Positions 4,466-8,808 of a stretch of 8,808 nt of DNA are shown here, piece after piece; within the stretch, counting starts at the first letter, position 1, and each line of letters opens with the position of its first letter. Where the stretch lies: positions 1-8,808 of the forward strand of contig JAFVZD010000031.1 in the NCBI GenBank assembly GCA_017508345.1, in the 5' to 3' direction. The stretch comes from Clostridia bacterium (GTDB lineage: Bacteria > Bacillota_A > Clostridia > Christensenellales > UBA1242). A program made the position numbers and the translations under genes. Below the pieces are notes generated by a model that was given only the letters and a program-made list of their open reading frames with translations, was not told the origin of the DNA and did not search any database.

Positions 4466-7252
4466 GAAAATTTTCTCTTGGACTTTGCTAAGTTCTGTAC
4501 TGATTGCGGTACGCTCTTTTTCAATCTGATCCAACACTAGGTGGAGTTCGCCTTTTAACTTGGTGAGTTCTGCAATTTCATTTTTTACGGACTCTAATTT
4601 CTCTTTGTCCTGAGCAATAGCGGTATCATCTGTAGCACCATTGCTCAAGGATATTGCTGTCTCCATAGTCTTGGTATTCTTGATTAATAGGGATGTATTC
4701 TCGTCAATGCTTTCGTTTAGTCTTGCTTGTTCGCCCAGCAATCTCTCTATCTCTGCGTCAAGTGAAGTACATTCACTCTCTTGAGTCGCGATAGTAATCT
4801 TAATACTAGTTAGTTTCTCAGACAATTCATCGCGTTGCTTGCGTAGTAAAGTATATGAATTATCCGCCTTTTGGATACCATTGGATGGTAATTCGCTAAC
4901 TTTATCCAATTGTAGTGAAGTGTCCAACTCGGATTGTAGCAATTGTATGCGTGTGGTGATGCGTGCTCTATCATCCATTACGGAATGTAATTCTGCATCC
5001 GCAGAGTTGGTATTTGTCTTGATATTGTTGTAGTTGTCCTCTGCTTGAGTCAATTCGATTTCACAATTGTGTAACTCAGTGGTGACATTGTCTAGTTCTT
5101 GTAGTAATTGTGTATGTGTAGCGGTATACTTGTCCATCTTTATTTGCAATTCATCCACAATATTCTGCATTTTCTCTAGGTCGTTATTAACCTCTTCGAT
5201 TTCTCTATCACGAGAAAGCAGGTTGTTGATAACGGATTTTTTGCTACCTCCAGTAATACTACCTGCAGGATTGATGATATCTCCCTCTAGAGTCACAATC
5301 TTGAATCCAAAGCGAGAATCATTTGCCAACTTTACTGCGGTATCCATATTATCCACAATAACCGTGCTACCTAATAGTCCACGGAATATTGGTGCGAGTT
5401 TGTCATCATATGTGATTAGGTCACTAGCAATACCCAGACAACCCTGTGTAGAGAGTAAACCACGGAGAGAATCATTGATAAATTTTGGCTTGATTGAATT
5501 GATTGGTAAGAATGTAGCACGACCATAATTATTACTCTTGAGGTATGCTACCAATTTTTTTGCATCCACCTCGTTGTTGGTAACAATATTTTGCACCCCC
5601 GCACCCAGAGCCATCTCTATTGCAGTTTCGTACTCACGCGGTACGGTCATTAATTGTGCTACTACACCTACTACTTGCTTTTGGAGTTCGGTATTCTTGG
5701 ATACATCTACCAATAATTTGCGAACTGTACCATTGTAGCCTTCGTATTCAGCCTGCATCTCATTCAACATTTTTTGACGCATCTTGAGTTGTGCTAGTTT
5801 GTCTAAGTTGGCAGACAGGTCTGCATTGAGTGCGTGCTTGTCCATCTCTACATTACGGATATTGTCACGCAAGGCAGTGATACTATCTTTTAGCATTTTG
5901 CGTTGAGAATCCAAGTCATTCTTGGTATCTTGAGCGTGTACAAGAGAGGCATTGAGAGAATCCAAATTGGTGGATAGTGATTGTTGTTTGTCTATTAGTT
6001 CGCCATCTCTCTCACCCAGTGCCTTGATCTCTGCCTGCAATCTAGAAATAGTAGTCTTGATATCGGTTAATTTGGTAATAGTGTCATTTAGATCACTCTG
6101 GTTACCGCTCATTAGGTCTTCGCTAGCATTGATTTGGCCTACTACTGCTAAGTATACTTTTTGGATTTCGTCCGCCTGGGCACGCAGTGCCTCTAGGTTG
6201 TCTAGCCTAGTAGATTTTTGGGATTGTTTGTCCAATAATTGTGTATTGAGTAGCTCAAACTCTGCCTTTTGTGACTTTAATTCGGCTTGGAGTTTTTCAC
6301 TCTGCTCACGCATATAATCCAATTTGGCTTGTGCCAATCTATAATCACCTGCTTGTTTCTCTAGGCCTACACTTAGTGCCAGCATTTGGTCACTGAGTGT
6401 CTTGATCTGCTCATCTATATTCTTGATACCATCTAGTGAATTATTGTGCTTTTCTACAGCATCAGCTACTAGTCTACTCTTGTACTCAGCCTCTTGTTGG
6501 AGTCCCTCTATGAGTTCGGCAATTTGGCGTTTGTTGCGTTCTGCATTCTCATAAGTGTAGATATAATGATTTACCTCGTGAATTTTCAATTCCTCACGCA
6601 GACCCAAGAATTTTTTGGCGGTCTCGGCTTGTTTTTGCATAGGTGCTAGCTGACGCTCTACCTCGCTATAGATGTCTTGGAGACGGACAATATTATCCCT
6701 AGTATTGGCTAGTTTTCGCTCCGCCTCGGTCTTGCGTTCTTTGTGCTTGGCAATGCCTGCAGCCTCCTCAAAAATCTCGCGTCTGTGCTCAGGCTTGCTA
6801 GATACTATTTGTTCTACTCTACCTTGACCAATTATGCTATAACCATCTCTACCTATACCGCTATCATGCAAGATATTGTTGATATCTTTGAGTAGACATG
6901 GAGAGCGATTGAGTGCGTATTCTCTGTCACCAGAGCGGAATAATTTTCGGCTAATAACAACCTCGTCATAGTCTAGGTTAAAGCGATTATCAGAGTTGTC
7001 AAAAACAAGGGCTACCTCGCAGTAGGATAGACCTTTTCTACCTTCTGCACCCTTGAATATTACATCTTGCATATTATCACCGCGGAGGAGCTTGGAGCTC
7101 TGCTCTCCTAGTCCCCAACGGATGGCATCTGCTATGTTACTCTTTCCACAACCATTAGGACCTACTATGGCTGTGATACCGGAATCAAACTCAATGCTGA
7201 GTGAATCAGCAAAGGACTTGAATCCTGTCACCTCTATTCTTTTGAAACTCAC
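4463..7252 (-). CDS. smc: N-terminal part of chromosome condensation protein SMC, ending at a premature stop
   Basis: SMC forms the long-armed ATPase dimer that, with ScpA and ScpB, organises and separates bacterial chromosomes. This 929-residue part contains the N-terminal head with Walker A GPNGCGKSN (31-39), the LLRGDNM segment (55-61) and the Q-loop region GQGRVEQI (142-149). It continues with the outgoing coiled coil (about 170-500), the hinge (about 503-670, ending GDIINPAGSITGG) and most of the returning coil. The head needs the second half, encoded at 3671-4462, to bind and split ATP, so this part alone should be inactive. With the stop replaced by one residue the whole would be 1,193 residues, normal for the family. 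The start is GTG at 7252, with AGAGG about nine bases ahead; MSFKRIEVTGFKSFAD matches SMC N-termini. It lies 29 bases after the plsX stop. Confidence 0.93.
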   Translation of the reverse strand: MSFKRIEVTGFKSFADSLSIEFDSGITAIVGPNGCGKSNIADAIRWGLGEQSSKLLRGDNMQDVIFKGAEGRKGLSYCEVALVFDNSDNRFNLDYDEVVISRKLFRSGDREYALNRSPCLLKDINNILHDSGIGRDGYSIIGQGRVEQIVSSKPEHRREIFEEAAGIAKHKERKTEAERKLANTRDNIVRLQDIYSEVERQLAPMQKQAETAKKFLGLREELKIHEVNHYIYTYENAERNKRQIAELIEGLQQEAEYKSRLVADAVEKHNNSLDGIKNIDEQIKTLSDQMLALSVGLEKQAGDYRLAQAKLDYMREQSEKLQAELKSQKAEFELLNTQLLDKQSQKSTRLDNLEALRAQADEIQKVYLAVVGQINASEDLMSGNQSDLNDTITKLTDIKTTISRLQAEIKALGERDGELIDKQQSLSTNLDSLNASLVHAQDTKNDLDSQRKMLKDSITALRDNIRNVEMDKHALNADLSANLDKLAQLKMRQKMLNEMQAEYEGYNGTVRKLLVDVSKNTELQKQVVGVVAQLMTVPREYETAIEMALGAGVQNIVTNNEVDAKKLVAYLKSNNYGRATFLPINSIKPKFINDSLRGLLSTQGCLGIASDLITYDDKLAPIFRGLLGSTVIVDNMDTAVKLANDSRFGFKIVTLEGDIINPAGSITGGSKKSVINNLLSRDREIEEVNNDLEKMQNIVDELQIKMDKYTATHTQLLQELDNVTTELHNCEIELTQAEDNYNNIKTNTNSADAELHSVMDDRARITTRIQLLQSELDTSLQLDKVSELPSNGIQKADNSYTLLRKQRDELSEKLTSIKITIATQESECTSLDAEIERLLGEQARLNESIDENTSLLIKNTKTMETAISLSNGATDDTAIAQDKEKLESVKNEIAELTKLKGELHLVLDQIEKERTAISTELSKVQEKIF

Positions 7253-7281
7253 TAGGTTTTACCTCTTTTTTTTGTTTTTTG

Positions 7282-8334
7282 TTATTCGCCCTGTGTATCA
7301 GTAGTGGTAGCTTTGTCCTCTACATTGGTCTCTGACTTGTTGAATGTAGCCATAGACTGCGTGAGTTTATTCAACAGGTCATTATTTGCGAATCGTATTA
7401 TTTGCTCTATGCTGGCTAGTATTTGTCCCGCATTGGATGAGCCGTGGGATTTGACTACTAGTTGCTTGGTACCCAACAATGGAGAGCCACCATAAGACTC
7501 GTAATCATAGCGTTTGAGAGTCTCTTTTAGTGATTTCTTGATGAGTGCTCCACCAATCTTTGTCTTTAGATTAGCATATAATGCACCCTTGATAACTTTG
7601 GTGAGTCCAGACACTGCACCCTCTACACTCTTGAGTAGTACATTACCAGCAAAGCCATCGGTAACTATTACATCATAATTACCACTGAGGGCGTCTCTAG
7701 CCTCCATATTACCTACAAAGTTTATTGGTAATTCTTTCATCATAGGGAAAGTCTCCAATACCAATTGGTTGCCTTTGGCATCCTCTACACCTACGGATAG
7801 GAGTGCTACTCGTGGATTGTCCACACCCTCTACACTACGCATAAATTCACTACCCATAACGGCATAGTGACATAGGTTGATTGGTCTAGAATCCATATTG
7901 GCACCACAGTCGATTAGCAATACCTTGCCTCCTGTGAGTGTAGGTAGCATAGGTGCTAGAGCGGGACGAGTCACATTAGGTAATCTACCTAATTTGAGTA
8001 CGGCACCACTGAGTACTGCTCCTGTACTACCAGCAGAAACAAATCCTGCATACTCACCAGATTTGAGCAGGTTGAGTGAAACCACGATAGAACTATCCTT
8101 TTTGGTCCTGATAGCCTCAACAGGGGCTTCGTTACAGTCAATAACCTCTGTAGCATTCACTATTGCTAGTCTCTCTGCATCATATGTCTTGGTAGACAAT
8201 ATCTCTCTCAAAGCATCTTCCTTACCTACCAATGTAATCTTGAGGTCACGATACTTGTATAGTGCCAACAGCACACCATTCACAACCTCTCCCGGAGCAT
8301 TATCTCCACCAAATCCATCTACTATAATATTCAT
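7282..8334 (-). CDS. plsX: Phosphate acyltransferase PlsX
   Basis: PlsX makes acyl-phosphate from acyl-ACP and phosphate; PlsY then uses it for the first acylation of glycerol-3-phosphate in phospholipid synthesis. It is a peripheral membrane enzyme. The 350-residue product has the usual length and motifs: DGFGGDNAP (6-14, more often DAMGGDxAP), SAGSTGA (100-106), DCGANMDSRP (142-151), VTDGFAGNV (224-232), YGGSPLLG (281-288) and SHGSSNA (296-302). The last 20 or so residues are a polar, Thr-rich tail of low complexity. The ATG at 8334 has AGAGG seven bases ahead, and a promoter lies at 8370-8398. It is the first gene of the plsX-smc-ftsY operon. acpP and rnc, often found between plsX and smc, are not here. 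Confidence 0.96.
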   Translation of the reverse strand: MNIIVDGFGGDNAPGEVVNGVLLALYKYRDLKITLVGKEDALREILSTKTYDAERLAIVNATEVIDCNEAPVEAIRTKKDSSIVVSLNLLKSGEYAGFVSAGSTGAVLSGAVLKLGRLPNVTRPALAPMLPTLTGGKVLLIDCGANMDSRPINLCHYAVMGSEFMRSVEGVDNPRVALLSVGVEDAKGNQLVLETFPMMKELPINFVGNMEARDALSGNYDVIVTDGFAGNVLLKSVEGAVSGLTKVIKGALYANLKTKIGGALIKKSLKETLKRYDYESYGGSPLLGTKQLVVKSHGSSNAGQILASIEQIIRFANNDLLNKLTQSMATFNKSETNVEDKATTTDTQGE

Positions 8335-8369
8335 AATCCATCCTCTAAAATAAAAATTTGTGCTAAGCT

Positions 8370-8398
8370 ATTATACTACAGATTTTAATTTTTGGCAA
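8370..8398 (-). promoter_or_regulatory. Sigma-A promoter of the plsX-smc-ftsY operon
   Basis: On the minus strand TTGCCA (8398-8393) and TATAAT (8375-8370) are separated by 17 bases, with one mismatch in total. The predicted start is near 8363, leaving a leader of about 29 bases. I found no other good promoter before smc or ftsY, and the gaps of 29 and 25 bases suggest one message. No FapR-like operator was recognised around it. Confidence 0.82.
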
Positions 8399-8461
8399 AC
8401 AAATATACCAAAAAAGTGGTAAAAAGGGCTATTTTAGGCTAAAAACAAGGACAAAAATGAA

Positions 8462-8487
8462 AAAACAACACAATCAAGTGTTGTTTT
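8462..8487 (-). terminator. Rho-independent terminator of the BspA-like gene
   Basis: AAAACAACAC (8462-8471) and GTGTTGTTTT (8478-8487) form a perfect ten-base-pair stem with a six-base loop. On the minus strand it is followed by TTCATTTTTG. It sits 15 bases after the stop of the repeat-protein gene and before the plsX promoter, so it insulates the operon. Confidence 0.85.
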
Positions 8488-8502
8488 GTATGTTTGTAGT
8501 TA

Positions 8503-8808
8503 TCAATATCCCCCAATGGACCAAAAGTATCCAGGTCTAGTGGATGTATCTATACGGGCATAAGTTTTGTCTAAATAATTGCTATTATAGGTTGTACCCT
8601 CCTGTCCCTGTATGTTAGTGCAACCATAAAACATATTTGTACTATTTGTTACACTGCTGGTACTAAATTGTGTAACCGTTATATATGTTAAACTTGTACA
8701 ATTATAAAACATATAACTCATATTTGTCACATTGCTGGTATTAAAACTGCTTAAATCTAAACTCGTTAATCGACTGCATTCTTCAAACATATAAACCATA
8801 TCTGACAC
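8503..8808 (-). CDS. C-terminal end of a BspA-like (DUF285) leucine-rich repeat surface protein (cut by the window edge)
   Basis: The frame is open to the right edge, so the real start lies outside; the GTG at 8808 is an internal valine codon. The 101 residues seen contain two full 26-residue repeats and a degenerate third, with the unit V-[ST]-[DN]-M-x-x-M-F-x-x-C-[ST]-x-L-T-x-[LI]. SLDLSSFNTSNVTNMSYMF is typical of the DUF285 family. Such proteins are usually exported and act in adhesion or host contact. The tail, YARIDTSTRPGYFWSIGGY, has no LPxTG motif or C-terminal membrane segment, so any anchor or lipobox would be at the missing N-terminus. The stop is TGA directly followed by TAA; the other complete genes here end in TAA. 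A terminator follows. Confidence 0.88.
   Translation of the reverse strand: MSDMVYMFEECSRLTSLDLSSFNTSNVTNMSYMFYNCTSLTYITVTQFSTSSVTNSTNMFYGCTNIQGQEGTTYNSNYLDKTYARIDTSTRPGYFWSIGGY
8553..8808 (-). repeat. 78-base tandem repeats coding the BspA-like units
   Basis: The segment coding the MF-x-x-C core recurs at exact 78-base steps: AAACAT-type blocks (plus strand) around 8631, 8709 and 8787. This equals 26 codons. The copies are diverged at many positions, so they are an old repeat under protein constraint and not a fresh duplication. The array continues beyond the window. Confidence 0.7.

Noticed and set aside
8503..8505. TGA read as tryptophan (Mycoplasma-type code), moving the BspA-like stop to the TAA that follows
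   Set aside because: The tryptophan codons I checked are TGG and no core gene needs TGA as sense. The change would add only one residue, so it cannot be excluded but is not needed.
1..8808. CRISPR arrays, insertion sequences, tRNA or rRNA genes, toxin-antitoxin or phage genes
   Set aside because: None was seen: no regularly spaced identical repeats, no transposase motifs, no cloverleaf-like segment. The only regular repeat is the protein-coding 78-base unit.

Overview
The window comes from a low-GC Bacillota-like bacterium, probably a host- or gut-associated Clostridia or Mollicutes relative; this placement is an inference. The signs are AT-rich intergenic DNA, near-consensus sigma-A promoters with 17-base spacers, strong AGGAG/GAGG ribosome binding sites, TAA as the usual stop, a plsX-smc-ftsY gene order, and a BspA-like (DUF285) surface protein. 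Tryptophan is read from TGG at the codons I checked, and I saw no need for a TGA-to-Trp code.

Layout, left to right. Bases 1-80 hold the first 26 codons of a minus-strand gene whose product starts with a signal peptide or membrane anchor. Bases 81-419 are a gene-free AT-rich stretch with that gene's promoter, two long A/T tracts and the greA terminator. Next come greA (420-893) and a DUF362/ferredoxin protein (1054-2253), both minus. The DUF362 promoter is back to back with a very strong promoter driving the only plus-strand gene, a 96-residue protein of unknown function (2383-2673). That gene converges on ftsY across a shared terminator at 2721-2744. From 8334 down to 2749 runs one minus-strand operon, plsX-smc-ftsY, with its own promoter upstream of plsX. 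Bases 8503-8808 are the C-terminal end of a BspA-like repeat protein with its own terminator.

The operon joins phospholipid synthesis (PlsX), chromosome condensation (SMC) and membrane protein targeting (FtsY), as in many Bacillota, but acpP and rnc, which commonly lie between plsX and smc, are absent here.

The most notable feature is that smc is cut by a single in-frame TAA at 4463-4465. The reading frame continues without any shift on the other side, so the two parts together would make a normal 1,193-residue SMC. The first part carries the Walker A head half, the hinge and most of the coils; the second carries the ABC signature and Walker B half. This is a nonsense substitution (real or a sequence error), or else a readthrough or split arrangement. 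I found no clear new defence, mobile or CRISPR-like system.
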